A stretch of DNA of 64,000 nt from Cytobacillus sp. IB215665 (GTDB lineage: Bacteria; Bacillota; Bacilli; Bacillales; SM2101). Both the position numbers and the translations under genes were made by a program. The first letter of the stretch is position 1, and every line of letters begins with the position of its first letter. The stretch lies in NCBI RefSeq assembly GCF_033963835.1, contig NZ_JAXBME010000005.1, positions 124,001-188,000 on the forward strand, in the 5' to 3' direction. Positions 52,423 through 61,582 of the stretch are shown one piece after another. Under the pieces are notes generated by a model. That model made no database searches. It was given only the letters and a program-made list of their open reading frames with translations, and had not been told where the DNA came from.

Positions 52423-52666
52423 CTTATTGATTCCTCCTCAAACCACTGTAAATCGATTGTTCTTTATTAAAATAATGAAGTTTTTCGTGTCCAACACCTT
52501 AGCTTTAATAACAAATTTCACCATAGGATTCAAAAAAAATATAGCATTATCTTCCTATTTGGCAATGTGAAAAAGAAATCGCTTTCGAAAATAATATTGT
52601 AGGAGTATAATTTAATTGTGAAAAATAAGACAACTTCATTTTAGCGGAATATAAGGGGGATTTTGT
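52423..52666. other. Upstream region of the fumarase gene
   Basis: No gene. Contains a cre-like site at 52574 and a TATAAT at 52616-52621, about 50 bases before the fumarase start, without a clear -35 box at ideal spacing. Confidence 0.45.
52574..52587 (+). promoter_or_regulatory. cre-like site (possible CcpA operator)
   Basis: AGAAATCGCTTTCG resembles the catabolite response element TGAAANCGNTTTCA with only the outer bases changed. It lies just upstream of the fumarase -10 box, where CcpA would repress a TCA-cycle gene during growth on sugar. This is inference from the motif and the target. Confidence 0.45.
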
Positions 52667-54199
52667 ATGGAGAAGCTTCAAGAAAGTATGTATAAGCTTA
52701 TCGTTGAAACATCTACCAACTTACCAAAGGATGTCCGTATTGCTATTGCGAAAGCGAAAAAACGTGAAAATGCGGGTACACGAGCTGCTATGTCATTAGG
52801 AACGATTACAAACAATATTTCTATGGCGGATGAAAATGTATCACCTATTTGTCAAGATACTGGTTTGCCAACATTTAAAATTAAAACGCCTGTAGCGGTA
52901 AATCAGTTAAAGGTAAAGGATGCAATTTATAGTGCTATTGCACAAGCTACAAAGGATGGCAAACTACGTCCTAATTCTGTTGATTCCTTAACTGGAGCCA
53001 ACAGTGGTGATAATTTAGGTATAGGCACTCCGGTAATTAAGTTTGAACAATGGGAGAAAGATTATATTGATGTACGACTAATTTTAAAAGGCGGAGGCTG
53101 TGAAAACAAAAATATTCAGTATAGCTTGCCATGTGAACTAGAGGGGCTTGGTCGTGCAGGGCGTGATTTAGACGGAATTAGAAAATGTATCATGCATTCA
53201 GTATATCAAGCGCAAGGGCAAGGATGTAGTGCTGGTTTTATCGGTGTTGGAATCGGAGGAGATCGTACGAGTGGTTATGAGCTAGCTAAAGAGCAGCTTT
53301 TCCGTACGGTTGATGATGTAAACCCTAACGAAGATTTGAGTAAACTTGAAGAATACGTGATGGAAAATGCAAATAAGCTCGGTATTGGTACAATGGGTTT
53401 TGGTGGAGAAACAACGCTTCTCGGCTGTAAAGTGGGTGTCATAAACCGAATTCCAGCAAGCTTTTTTGTATCAGTAGCGTACAACTGCTGGGCATACAGA
53501 CGCTTAGGTATGACTGTAAATCCAGAAACAGGCGAGATTAATGAATGGTTGTATCAGGACGGAGAAAAAGTAGATTTTGCTAATGACGCAAATAAAGCTG
53601 ACGAGGAATCGGAAACACGCGAAGTTGTATTACAAGCACCGATAACGGAAGAACAAATCCGTGAATTAAAAGTGGGAGATGTCGTTCATATTAATGGCAT
53701 GATGTACACTGGGCGCGATGCGATTCATAAATATTTAACTGACCACGATGCGCCAGTAGATTTGGACGGACAAATTATTTATCATTGTGGACCAGTTATG
53801 TTGAAAGATGAAGAAGGTAGTTGGCATGTAAAAGCAGCAGGTCCTACTACATCAATTCGCGAAGAGCCGTATCAAGGTGATATTATGAAGAAGTTTGGTG
53901 TCCGTGCAGTTATTGGGAAAGGTGGTATGGGACCAAAAACACTTGCAGCTTTAGAAGAGCATGGCGGCGTTTATTTAAATGCTATAGGTGGTGCAGCACA
54001 GTATTATGCTGATTGTATTAAATCAGTTGAGGGAGTTGACCTCATGGAGTTTGGCATTCCTGAAGCAATGTGGCACCTGCAAGTTGAAGGGTTTACTGCT
54101 GTAGTAACGATGGATTCTCACGGCAACAGTTTACACGAAGATGTTGATAAATCATCTTTAGAAAAGCTAGCGACATTTAAAGATCCTGTTTTTAAATAG
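52667..54199 (+). CDS. Class I (iron-sulfur) fumarate hydratase
   Basis: Encodes 510 residues, the fused single-chain form. The N-terminal domain holds the cluster-binding cysteines in SPICQDTGLPTF, GGGCENKN and GETTLLGCKVG. The C-terminal domain (from about residue 325) has VGDVVHINGMMYTGRDAIHK and GPTTSIREEPYQGD. It interconverts fumarate and malate in the TCA cycle using a 4Fe-4S cluster, in contrast to the iron-independent class II CitG of B. subtilis. AAGGGGG precedes ATG 52667. It is monocistronic, ending at the terminator at 54218. Confidence 0.93.
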   Translation: MEKLQESMYKLIVETSTNLPKDVRIAIAKAKKRENAGTRAAMSLGTITNNISMADENVSPICQDTGLPTFKIKTPVAVNQLKVKDAIYSAIAQATKDGKLRPNSVDSLTGANSGDNLGIGTPVIKFEQWEKDYIDVRLILKGGGCENKNIQYSLPCELEGLGRAGRDLDGIRKCIMHSVYQAQGQGCSAGFIGVGIGGDRTSGYELAKEQLFRTVDDVNPNEDLSKLEEYVMENANKLGIGTMGFGGETTLLGCKVGVINRIPASFFVSVAYNCWAYRRLGMTVNPETGEINEWLYQDGEKVDFANDANKADEESETREVVLQAPITEEQIRELKVGDVVHINGMMYTGRDAIHKYLTDHDAPVDLDGQIIYHCGPVMLKDEEGSWHVKAAGPTTSIREEPYQGDIMKKFGVRAVIGKGGMGPKTLAALEEHGGVYLNAIGGAAQYYADCIKSVEGVDLMEFGIPEAMWHLQVEGFTAVVTMDSHGNSLHEDVDKSSLEKLATFKDPVFK

Positions 54200-54217
54200 G
54201 ATATATACACGATTTCT

Positions 54218-54255
54218 CAAAGGATCATTAGTAATTGCTAGTGATCCTTTGTTAT
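54218..54255 (+). terminator. Terminator of the fumarase gene
   Basis: CAAAGGATCA (54218-54227) and TGATCCTTTG (54242-54251) form a perfect stem whose loop can pair further (TTAG/CTAG). TTATTG follows. Confidence 0.88.
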
Positions 54256-54273
54256 TGAAGGTGTACAGCAGAT

Positions 54274-54356
54274 TTATGGACTAACCTTTATTGTTTACGG
54301 GTCAACTTTCTATATTTATAGGTCAATTTCTAATTTTATGGGCAAAATTAGTGCAT
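54274..54356. repeat. Four degenerate tandem repeats of about 21 bp
   Basis: Units begin TTATGGACTAAC (54274), TTACGGGTCAAC (54295), TTATAGGTCAAT (54316) and TTATGGGCAAAA (54336). The consensus is roughly TTATGGGTCAATTTTCTAAT. The spacing of 20-21 bases is constant. It lies between convergent fumarase and a minus-strand gene. Confidence 0.65.
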
Positions 54357-54409
54357 TCGTGAAAAAACAAGACTAGTGTAAATTTTCACTAGCCTTGATT
54401 AAGTGTCTG

Positions 54410-56077
54410 TTAATCAATCCCAAGGTTTTGATATTGATTAACGGAAACGATTTGTTCATTATTATCAGCGTACTTTAGCTTTAGAGTATCCCCTTGTTCA
54501 GTAAACATGGCATATGGAAAGTCATTGGAAGATACCATGAATATTTTATCGCTATTATCTAGTAGTATAAAAATAAATGTTACACCATCATCAAGTTCCT
54601 TATATACACGCAGAACATCACCTTCTATATTCTTTTCTTCGCTAGTTGTAGATGCGCGGTGTGTGGAGTCGGTTCTAGAAAGTGCGTTTTTATATTTATT
54701 GAATGCTTCTTTTTGTGTTGATCCAGTAGCAAAAACTTTTGCATTTGACGCTAAGATCACTGCATATTGACGAACGAGACCACCATCATCTGTAACAGGT
54801 ACGACCCAACTTGGTTCACCGTACACGTTGTAAATAACTGGCATCGTGCCATGCCACTTTTCCTTTTTAAAAGTATTATCGACAACCTCTTCAGCTGCAG
54901 AGCCATCCATAATTCCCTTCACTAATTCACCGTTATAGTAGTTTAATTCACCTGTTCGTGCGTCAATGAGAGAGTAACCAAGTGCTGAATCTACACCTTC
55001 TTTCGGAGAGGTAAAGTCTGTAAAGAAATACATTTTTCCGTTCTTTCCAAAAATAGGTGTTACACCTTCGTACGTGCCCCAATCGGTAGGTATTTTAACA
55101 TCTGTTTGTGAAAATAAGCTGTTCCAATAACCATGCGCCAGATATCCGAAGTATTCATTTTCTAGTGAAGCTGTTTCGAAATTGAGTACGCCATCGATAA
55201 ACTCAGGTGCTTTTTCTTTAGTATACTTCTTAACATCACCAGTGTTAGGGTCTATTAAAATTACCCCTTTGACATTAAATCCAGAACGTAGAGAAACTTT
55301 ATCACCATATGTCATTGTATAAAAAGGTTTACCATCATCAGCTATCTCAAATTTAGGCTCACCATAAAATATCCCTTTAGGAAATGCGTTACGAACTTTT
55401 CGTTGAAGGTTATCACTGAAATACATGCTAGGTACATATTGCATCTTATAGCCTAAGACGAGATTGGCTTCTGCGTCTGGGTTTGTACCTGACATTGTAA
55501 TGTACCCAGGAGTGGAACCAGCTTTTCTTGCTTTGAAAAACCCAGAAGCTTCTATAGGTGCTACATATAATGTCTCTCCATTGACGATTTGCGGTGTTAA
55601 ATCACCGAGTTCAAAATATGAGACATTATCTATGTTACCAAAAACTTTTAACATTTTATTTCGAGCAGTTTCTGGTGGGACAGAAAAAGGTGTATCCTCA
55701 TTTGTAAAAGGTTCAGATATATCATGAACTTCAAAATTGACTCCTTCATATTTATCTTTAGCAATGATCATTGAATGAATAAAGGTTGTATAAACAAAAG
55801 CTGTAATGAGGAGTACACTTAACGTTGCTTTAATCATCAAAACTTTATTATGGCTCTCATAAAGATACAAACTAAGAATAATAAAGCCTGCTGCAACAAT
55901 TGTGTAGGTTGTTAAAATTGAACTCATTTGATTATCAATTAAAAAGAAATACTCTACTATTCCAATAACTAACCAAAAAAGCACAGGAATCCCCATTATT
56001 TTTACTGTAGATTGTTTTTCTTGCTTTGTCCAAGGCATCATAAATAAAGAGATCGTAAGTAAAATAACAAATTTCAC
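54410..56077 (-). CDS. Membrane-anchored protein with a large extracellular domain, unknown
   Basis: Encodes 555 residues. Four membrane helices occupy residues 1-110 (for example VLFWLVIGIVEYFFLI and MIKATLSVLLITAFVYTTFI). The remaining 440 residues are soluble, probably outside the cell, with repeated YGEPKFEIADDGKPFYTMTY and YGEPSWVVPVTDD-type segments and GVILIDPNTGDVKKY. These duplicated 'conversion of product into display' segments recall PepSY-like modules, but no family is certain. The start is GTG 56077 after GGAGGGGGG. It is alone between a tandem-repeat region and a repeat element. Confidence 0.7.
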   Translation of the reverse strand: MKFVILLTISLFMMPWTKQEKQSTVKIMGIPVLFWLVIGIVEYFFLIDNQMSSILTTYTIVAAGFIILSLYLYESHNKVLMIKATLSVLLITAFVYTTFIHSMIIAKDKYEGVNFEVHDISEPFTNEDTPFSVPPETARNKMLKVFGNIDNVSYFELGDLTPQIVNGETLYVAPIEASGFFKARKAGSTPGYITMSGTNPDAEANLVLGYKMQYVPSMYFSDNLQRKVRNAFPKGIFYGEPKFEIADDGKPFYTMTYGDKVSLRSGFNVKGVILIDPNTGDVKKYTKEKAPEFIDGVLNFETASLENEYFGYLAHGYWNSLFSQTDVKIPTDWGTYEGVTPIFGKNGKMYFFTDFTSPKEGVDSALGYSLIDARTGELNYYNGELVKGIMDGSAAEEVVDNTFKKEKWHGTMPVIYNVYGEPSWVVPVTDDGGLVRQYAVILASNAKVFATGSTQKEAFNKYKNALSRTDSTHRASTTSEEKNIEGDVLRVYKELDDGVTFIFILLDNSDKIFMVSSNDFPYAMFTEQGDTLKLKYADNNEQIVSVNQYQNLGID

Positions 56078-56154
56078 TTTGTTCTTCCCCCCTCCGCATA
56101 TATATATCTTGTACTACGTCTATATGCATCAAAGGTTTCATTTTCTGTATAAAA

Positions 56155-56275
56155 GGCTCTTGTCGTAAACTTCCATAGTTTCTGCAAAGAAGTCATCGTT
56201 TTATAAAAGAAAAGATGCACTAGTTGTAAATGTGTATGTTTTCTCGTGCGAAAAACATTATGTGAGAAAACAGCC
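56155..56275 (+). mobile_element. MITE-like repeat, shortened direct copy
   Basis: Left end GGCTCTTGTCGTAAACTTCC, core GAAAAGATGCACTAGTTG, right end ATTATGTGAGAAAACAGCC. At 121 bp it lacks part of the left half. It sits between the divergent membrane-protein and pdaA genes. Confidence 0.75.
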
Positions 56276-56378
56276 TTATATATAAATACACATCGGAAAA
56301 CTCTACCTAGTATGAATTTCGATTAACGTAAAAAACTAATAAAAATATGTTGAACTTACATTATTAGGAGGGTGTCGA

Positions 56379-57191
56379 TTGAAGATTCGATTCATACTAG
56401 CAATTTTTCTATCGCTATTATTAACGTGTACTTTTTCATATAGAACAGAAGCGCGTGAATCTAACGAGCCGATACATTGGGGGTTTAAAAGAAGTACGAA
56501 TAATGAACCACCTTCAGCTGGTGAGGAACTTGACCAATTACTTGAAAAATACAATAGCTTTTATATAGGGGATACATCAAAAAAAGATATATATTTAACA
56601 TTTGATAACGGATATGAAAATAACCAATATACTGCCAAAATATTAGACGTTTTAAAAGAGAAAGATGTGAAAGCAACTTTTTTCTTAACAGGCCACTATC
56701 TTAAAGATCAACCGAGTTTAGTCAAGCGGATGGTAAAAGAAGGACATATCATTGGTAATCATTCATGGAAGCACCCTGATTTTACAACTGTTAGTGATGA
56801 ACGTTTAAAACAGGAGTTGGAGTCAGTCAAGAAAAAAACCGAGGAGTTAACAGATCAACAAGGTATGAATTTCTTACGTCCGCCTCGAGGTATCTTTAGT
56901 GAACGAACATTAGCAATATCAGAACAGCTAGGTTATCATAATGTTTTTTGGTCATTGGCATTCATTGATTGGCATATTGATCAACAGAAAGGCTGGAAGT
57001 ATGCGTATGATAATATCATGAAGCAAATTCATCCTGGTGCAGTCATCCTTTTACATGCAGTATCAAAAGATAATACTGAAGCACTTGGAAAGGTGATAGA
57101 CGATCTTCGTGAACAAGGGTATTCTTTTGAAAGCTTAGATACACTCATTATGGAAAAGGTGTTATTAGATCCAATTATTTTTGAAAGATGA
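56379..57191 (+). CDS. pdaA: Delta-lactam-biosynthetic de-N-acetylase PdaA
   Basis: Encodes 270 residues. A signal peptide (FILAIFLSLLLTCTFS) is followed by the segment IHWGFKRSTNNEPPSAGEEL, typical of PdaA, and the NodB-type deacetylase domain with LTFDNGYENN, GNHSWKHPD (metal-binding His pair) and LRPPRGIFSERT. The Asn in TFDNGYE, replacing the usual second Asp, is a PdaA hallmark. It deacetylates N-acetylmuramic acid to make the muramic delta-lactam of spore cortex, so the organism should form spores. The start is TTG 56379 after AGGAGGG. Confidence 0.93.
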   Translation: MKIRFILAIFLSLLLTCTFSYRTEARESNEPIHWGFKRSTNNEPPSAGEELDQLLEKYNSFYIGDTSKKDIYLTFDNGYENNQYTAKILDVLKEKDVKATFFLTGHYLKDQPSLVKRMVKEGHIIGNHSWKHPDFTTVSDERLKQELESVKKKTEELTDQQGMNFLRPPRGIFSERTLAISEQLGYHNVFWSLAFIDWHIDQQKGWKYAYDNIMKQIHPGAVILLHAVSKDNTEALGKVIDDLREQGYSFESLDTLIMEKVLLDPIIFER

Positions 57192-57323
57192 CATAGTAAA
57201 CGTAGGATACTTTCTTTTTTAGACATAATTTCATTTAATACTTTTGTAAGATTTTTGTTATTGTTTGATAAGGTTCATCCGCGATTATAGTAGTGTACAA
57301 AAAAAGAAAGGGTGAACGAAATT

Positions 57324-58085
57324 ATGAATAAAAAAAGTCTGTTTTTTACAGGTGTTGGTATCGTAGCAGTATTAATAGGGTGGTGGCTATTGTCACCATT
57401 GTTTATAGATAAGCAAGTGAATGAGCCGTTACCTGGGTCTGCAAACGCATCCGGTGAACATGGAGAGATGATGGATGATAAAGAAGACATGGGTTCTGAT
57501 GAAGAAGCGATGAAAGATGATATGGAAGAAACAATGAAAGATGAAGATAAGGAAGGTATGTCTGACATGGAAGAAACAATGGAGGGTGAAGATAAGGAAG
57601 ATATGTCTGACATGGAAGAAACAATGGAGGGTGAAGATAAGGAAGGCATGTCTGATATGGAAGAAACAATGGAAGGTGAAGATAAGGAGGGCATGTCTGA
57701 AAAAGAAGAAATGAGTGATGATGCATCTGAAGAAGCAATGAACAAAGATAAAGAAATGTCTAACGAATCCTACGCTGGAACATTTGTTGAAGTTGATAAT
57801 GAGCATAATATTAGCGGTAATGCATTCACTGTCACAGCAGATGGCAAAATGTATATACGCTTTGAACAATTCTCGGTAACGAACGGTCCCGATCTTAAAG
57901 TTTATTTAACTAAAGAAGGCCAGCCTACGAGTGAGGGTATTGATTTAGGGAAATTAAAAGGCAATCAAGGTGATCAAAACTATGAAATCCCTGAAGGTGT
58001 AGATTTAAGTGAATATAACAAAGTAGTCGTTTGGTGTCGTGCGTTTGATGTCGATTTTGGCTACGCAATGCTTGAAAAGCAATAA
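57324..58085 (+). CDS. DM13-domain protein with acidic repeat linker
   Basis: Encodes about 253 residues: one N-terminal membrane helix (FFTGVGIVAVLIGWWLL), an extremely acidic Met/Glu/Asp linker (residues 45-150) built from 15-residue repeats, and a C-terminal DM13 domain with GNAFTVTADGKMYIRFEQFSVTNGPDLKVYLT and VVVWCRAFDVDFGYA. DM13 domains have a conserved Cys and a suggested redox or electron-transfer role at the cell surface. AAAGGGTG fits ATG 57324. A two-component system begins 51 bases downstream and may control or be controlled by it. Confidence 0.82.
   Translation: MNKKSLFFTGVGIVAVLIGWWLLSPLFIDKQVNEPLPGSANASGEHGEMMDDKEDMGSDEEAMKDDMEETMKDEDKEGMSDMEETMEGEDKEDMSDMEETMEGEDKEGMSDMEETMEGEDKEGMSEKEEMSDDASEEAMNKDKEMSNESYAGTFVEVDNEHNISGNAFTVTADGKMYIRFEQFSVTNGPDLKVYLTKEGQPTSEGIDLGKLKGNQGDQNYEIPEGVDLSEYNKVVVWCRAFDVDFGYAMLEKQ
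57558..57692 (+). repeat. Three 45-bp tandem repeats inside the DM13 gene
   Basis: Units start at ATG 57558, 57603 and 57648 and each encodes MSDMEETMEGEDKEG or its D-ending variant. A diverged unit precedes (MKDDMEETMKDEDKEG). The DNA units are nearly identical, indicating recent expansion by slippage. Confidence 0.95.
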
Positions 58086-58136
58086 TATCCACTCTCGTGG
58101 TACAATACGAGAAAAGGGGTAAGAGGTGGATAGTGG

Positions 58137-58847
58137 ATGTCACAGAAAATCTTAGTTGTTGATGATGAGTCCAACATAACAGATGTATCAAAACGTTACT
58201 TAGAGCGGGAAGGTTATGACGTTTTATTAGCATCAAATGGAGAAGAAGGCATAACGCTTTGGCGAAGCCACAAACCGGATTTGATTGTCCTGGATGTGAT
58301 GATGCCAAAAAAAGATGGCTGGGAAGTGTGTGAGGAAATTAGAAATGAGGACGATGTACCCATCATTATGCTAACTGCAAGGGGAGAAGAAATGGATCGA
58401 CTCATGGGACTGACGCTAGGGGCAGACGATTATATGACGAAGCCATTCAGTCCCCGTGAGCTCGTATTGCGGGTGAAAGCTATCTTTCGTAGGATTCATG
58501 TTGGTAGTAAGAAGTCAACTGAGAAATCGACAACGACTACGCTTAAATTTGATGGCTTAGAAATTGATTCTGAAATGCGTAAAGTGGTAGCGTCTAATAA
58601 TAATATTGAATTAACTGTTAAAGAATTTGACATGTTGTTTTTGCTTGCAAGCCACCCAAATCAAGTGTTTTCAAGGAGTCAACTATTAGATAAAATATGG
58701 GACATTGATTTCTTTGGCGATACAACTACAGTCACTGTTCATATTAGAAGACTTCGTGAAAAAATAGAACAGAATCCATCAGAACCTGTCTTTCTTCAAA
58801 CTGTATGGGGTATAGGATATAAGTTTACAGGGCGTGAATTGCCATGA
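58137..58847 (+). CDS. OmpR/PhoB family response regulator
   Basis: Encodes 236 residues. The receiver has VVDDE near residue 8, the phosphorylated Asp in LIVLDVMMPKKDG, and GADDYMTKPFSPREL. The winged helix ends VHIRRLREKIEQ and TVWGIGYKF. It overlaps the downstream kinase start by four bases (ATGA). GAGGTGG lies upstream of ATG 58137. Its probable regulon includes the adjacent DM13 gene by position only. Confidence 0.93.
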   Translation: MSQKILVVDDESNITDVSKRYLEREGYDVLLASNGEEGITLWRSHKPDLIVLDVMMPKKDGWEVCEEIRNEDDVPIIMLTARGEEMDRLMGLTLGADDYMTKPFSPRELVLRVKAIFRRIHVGSKKSTEKSTTTTLKFDGLEIDSEMRKVVASNNNIELTVKEFDMLFLLASHPNQVFSRSQLLDKIWDIDFFGDTTTVTVHIRRLREKIEQNPSEPVFLQTVWGIGYKFTGRELP

Positions 58848-59881
58848 AGATGCGCACGCAACTACTAATTGCTAATGCACTAAGTATTATTATCATATTA
58901 ATATTCCTTACGATAAGTTATGTTCGAATGCTACTCCCTAATGAGGCGATTGAGCTTTTAACGATTGTAACTGTAGCGGCTGGAATTTTATCATTTTTTA
59001 TTCACGGCTTGTTAATCAGACCAATTGAAAAAGCAATAACTCTTATTAGATTAGAATCAAAAAAAATTGCAGAGGGTAAATTTGAAGGTAAAGTATCCTC
59101 AATAGGACCTAAAGAATTTCAGCAATTGGCAGAGCATTTTAATGAAATGAGCAGCAAGCTTGAGGAAAGCTTTACAAAAATCAAGCAAGCTGAAGCATCG
59201 AGAAAAGAACTTGTTGCAAATATTTCACATGACTTACGCACACCATTGGCTTCAATTCAATCATTTGTTGAAGCCCTGCAGGATGATGTTATTGAAGATA
59301 AACAGACGTTTGATCAATATTTAAAAACAATACGTCTTGAAACGAAAAGACTCGATCATCTGATTAATGATTTATTTCAACTTTCTCAACTTGAGGCAGG
59401 TACTGAGGCATTTGAACCTACCCGATATCACTTAGATAGCTTAATAGTTGAAACACTCCAAAATCAATATTTTCAAATTGAAGAACACGGCTTGAAGATA
59501 TCGGTTCAAATTCCAGATAAGCTTTCTCCGTTAATGATTATGCCCGAAAAAATAAAGCGAGTGCTTATTAATTTTATACAAAATGCAATACGGTATGCTC
59601 CGAGAGGAAGTCAGCTAGGAATTGATGTGAAGGAAAGTGTAGATTGTGTTAAGGTCAGTGTTACTGACGAAGGAGAAGGTATCAACGAATCAGAGCTTCC
59701 ACATATTTTTGAGCGGTTTTATCGGGTTGAAAAATCACGTAATAAAGCTCATGGCGGTGCTGGGTTAGGATTAGCAATATCAAAATCTATTATAGATTTA
59801 CATGGCGGAGAAATTGGTGTGCAAAGTAAACAAGGTGAAGGAAGTACATTTTATTTTACACTCCCGAAACAGCATAAGTAG
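58844..59881 (+). CDS. Sensor histidine kinase with short extracellular loop
   Basis: Encodes 345 residues. Two membrane helices (residues 8-28 and 38-60) leave almost no extracellular region, so this is an intramembrane-type sensor. HAMP follows, then VANISHDLRTPLASIQSF (phosphoacceptor His near residue 130), NFIQNAIRYAP, DEGEGI and GAGLGLAISKSI. It is translationally coupled to the response regulator upstream. A terminator follows at 59885. Confidence 0.93.
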   Translation: MKMRTQLLIANALSIIIILIFLTISYVRMLLPNEAIELLTIVTVAAGILSFFIHGLLIRPIEKAITLIRLESKKIAEGKFEGKVSSIGPKEFQQLAEHFNEMSSKLEESFTKIKQAEASRKELVANISHDLRTPLASIQSFVEALQDDVIEDKQTFDQYLKTIRLETKRLDHLINDLFQLSQLEAGTEAFEPTRYHLDSLIVETLQNQYFQIEEHGLKISVQIPDKLSPLMIMPEKIKRVLINFIQNAIRYAPRGSQLGIDVKESVDCVKVSVTDEGEGINESELPHIFERFYRVEKSRNKAHGGAGLGLAISKSIIDLHGGEIGVQSKQGEGSTFYFTLPKQHK

Positions 59882-59884
59882 TGG

Positions 59885-59917
59885 ACGACAGGCGATCTTG
59901 CACCTGTCGTTTTGTTA
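59885..59917 (+). terminator. Terminator of the two-component operon
   Basis: ACGACAGG (59885-59892) pairs with CCTGTCGT (59903-59910), followed by TTTGTT. Confidence 0.88.
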
Positions 59918-59965
59918 TAAGAAATCATTTCAAGAAATCTTTCTTTTTCTTCTATATGAATGCAA

Positions 59966-59999
59966 AAACAGGAAACTGTAGCAGGTTCCTGTTTTTTGT
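59966..59999. terminator. Bidirectional terminator
   Basis: AAAAACAGGAA and TTCCTGTTTTT form a perfect stem whose A/T flanks provide a T-run in either direction. It ends the minus-strand MocR gene (stop at 60007). Confidence 0.88.
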
Positions 60000-60006
60000 A
60001 ATGAGA

Positions 60007-61482
60007 TTAGAAAAGTGGCGAATCATCTAGCTGTGAATTATATGATTCCATGAAATGGTTTGTTACATTTACAAAAATGTTTAAAGCTTCCTCAAATGCA
60101 GTAATGCTTAAATTGCCATAACTAATTCTTAAATGATGATATTCTGGATCGTTTGGGTAGCACATTGCTGAAGGTAGGAACGATAGCTCTTGCTTCTGTG
60201 CATGTAATAATAAATGTTCTGTGTTTACGTGAGTAGGAAAAGAAATCCACATGACGGGCCCACCTTTAGGAACCGTCCATGTAACACCTTCTACGTTTAA
60301 GCTTTTTAGTGCTTGAATAAGGAGGTTCCGTCGATATTTTAATAAAGAGTTTTGTTTCTTAAAATGCTTTTCAAAGTTAAATGTTTGCATAAATCGTGCA
60401 AGGATTCGTTGATTTAATAATGGGGAGCCGAGATCTGATACACTTTTGGCAGCCTTTAACTTATTTAATATTTTCCCATCTGCTACGATACAGCCTATCC
60501 TAAGACCAGGAGATATAGTTTTACTAAATCCCCTCATATAAATCACATGACCGTACTCATCGATGGATTTGATAGGCTTTGCAGAACCTTCTATACTTAG
60601 CTCTGTCCAAGGGTCGTCTTCAATAATGATTACATTGAAAGCCTGTGCAATTTCTATTAATCTCCTTCTCTTTTTTGGAGGTAGTATTGCCCCCATTGGG
60701 TTTTGGAAAGTGGGATTTGTATATATAAGTTTTGGGGAAAACTGCTCACATAAACGTAATAGCACGTTAACATTTATTCCGTCTTTATTGGTAGGTATCG
60801 TCTTAATGGTTACGCCACGGGATTTAAATAAATCAATAATGCCAATATATGTTGGTGCTTCGACCAATACGACATCTCCTTCATTAAGAAAAGTCTTAGC
60901 AACTAAATCGAGCCCTTGCTGGACGCCAGTTGAGATGATGATTTGATCAGCGGTTGATGATAAGCCATTATGAGAAAGGTACTCACATATCGTTTCACGT
61001 AAAATTTTATCTCCTGGTCCAGGGCCATAAGTAGTTAAAATAGTTGGCTCATCTGTAATGACTTTTTTAGTAACTGCAGTTAATTCTTTTACAGGTAAGA
61101 ATTCTTCGCTCAAGTTAGCAAGTGATAAGTTATATGTAAGCTGATTAGAAAATGATTTCATCTCCTTCCATGTTTGTGCCCTCGGTAAATAATCAACAAT
61201 CATATTTTGCCAGTTATGATGAGACATCTCTTCTTTTTGCTCATGTTGTTTTTTTACATAACTGCCCTTACCATGTCTTCTTTCTATTAATTGTTTTTTT
61301 TCAAGTAATTCATATGCTTTTTGAACGGTAACTAAACTAACGTGTAGTTGATCAGCAAGCTTTCGAACAGATGGTAATCTATCGCCTTCTGACATTAAGC
61401 CTGTTTTAATACGATCTGATAATGATAAGTATATTTGCTCAGGTAATGAGTGATCAGAATCTTTTGAAAGAGATATATTCAA
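60007..61482 (-). CDS. MocR/PdxR-type GntR regulator with aminotransferase domain (YcxD-like)
   Basis: Encodes about 491 residues. A GntR winged helix (QIYLSLSDRIKTGLMSEGDRLPSVR) covers residues 15-80, then a linker and a fold-type I aminotransferase domain with the PLP lysine in MRGFSKTISPGLRIG and IYTNPTFQNPMG. Such proteins bind PLP and regulate a neighbouring gene. The EamA permease gene is divergent, an arrangement like B. subtilis ycxD/ycxC. AAAGGA is ideally spaced from TTG 61482; ATGs at 61488 and 61491 are too close to it. Confidence 0.87.
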   Translation of the reverse strand: MNISLSKDSDHSLPEQIYLSLSDRIKTGLMSEGDRLPSVRKLADQLHVSLVTVQKAYELLEKKQLIERRHGKGSYVKKQHEQKEEMSHHNWQNMIVDYLPRAQTWKEMKSFSNQLTYNLSLANLSEEFLPVKELTAVTKKVITDEPTILTTYGPGPGDKILRETICEYLSHNGLSSTADQIIISTGVQQGLDLVAKTFLNEGDVVLVEAPTYIGIIDLFKSRGVTIKTIPTNKDGINVNVLLRLCEQFSPKLIYTNPTFQNPMGAILPPKKRRRLIEIAQAFNVIIIEDDPWTELSIEGSAKPIKSIDEYGHVIYMRGFSKTISPGLRIGCIVADGKILNKLKAAKSVSDLGSPLLNQRILARFMQTFNFEKHFKKQNSLLKYRRNLLIQALKSLNVEGVTWTVPKGGPVMWISFPTHVNTEHLLLHAQKQELSFLPSAMCYPNDPEYHHLRISYGNLSITAFEEALNIFVNVTNHFMESYNSQLDDSPLF

Positions 61483-61501
61483 TGTCATCATCCTTTCTCT
61501 A

Positions 61502-61530
61502 ACTGTTATATTAAGTGTTTTACTGTTATA
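61502..61530. promoter_or_regulatory. Direct repeat, probable MocR-type operator
   Basis: ACTGTTATA occurs at 61502-61510 and again at 61522-61530, exactly 20 bases apart, in the 100-base divergent region between the MocR-type gene and the EamA gene. MocR relatives such as GabR bind direct repeats on one DNA face. Function is inferred from position and spacing. Confidence 0.6.
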
Positions 61531-61582
61531 GAATATTTATTTTAATATTACCTAAACAAACAGCGATTGGGGAGTGGGTAAT

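Noticed and set aside
57403-57869. Long minus-strand open frames across the DM13 gene
   Set aside because: They are reverse-strand shadows of the 45-bp repeats; the plus-strand frame has a ribosome binding site, a signal-anchor and a DM13 domain.
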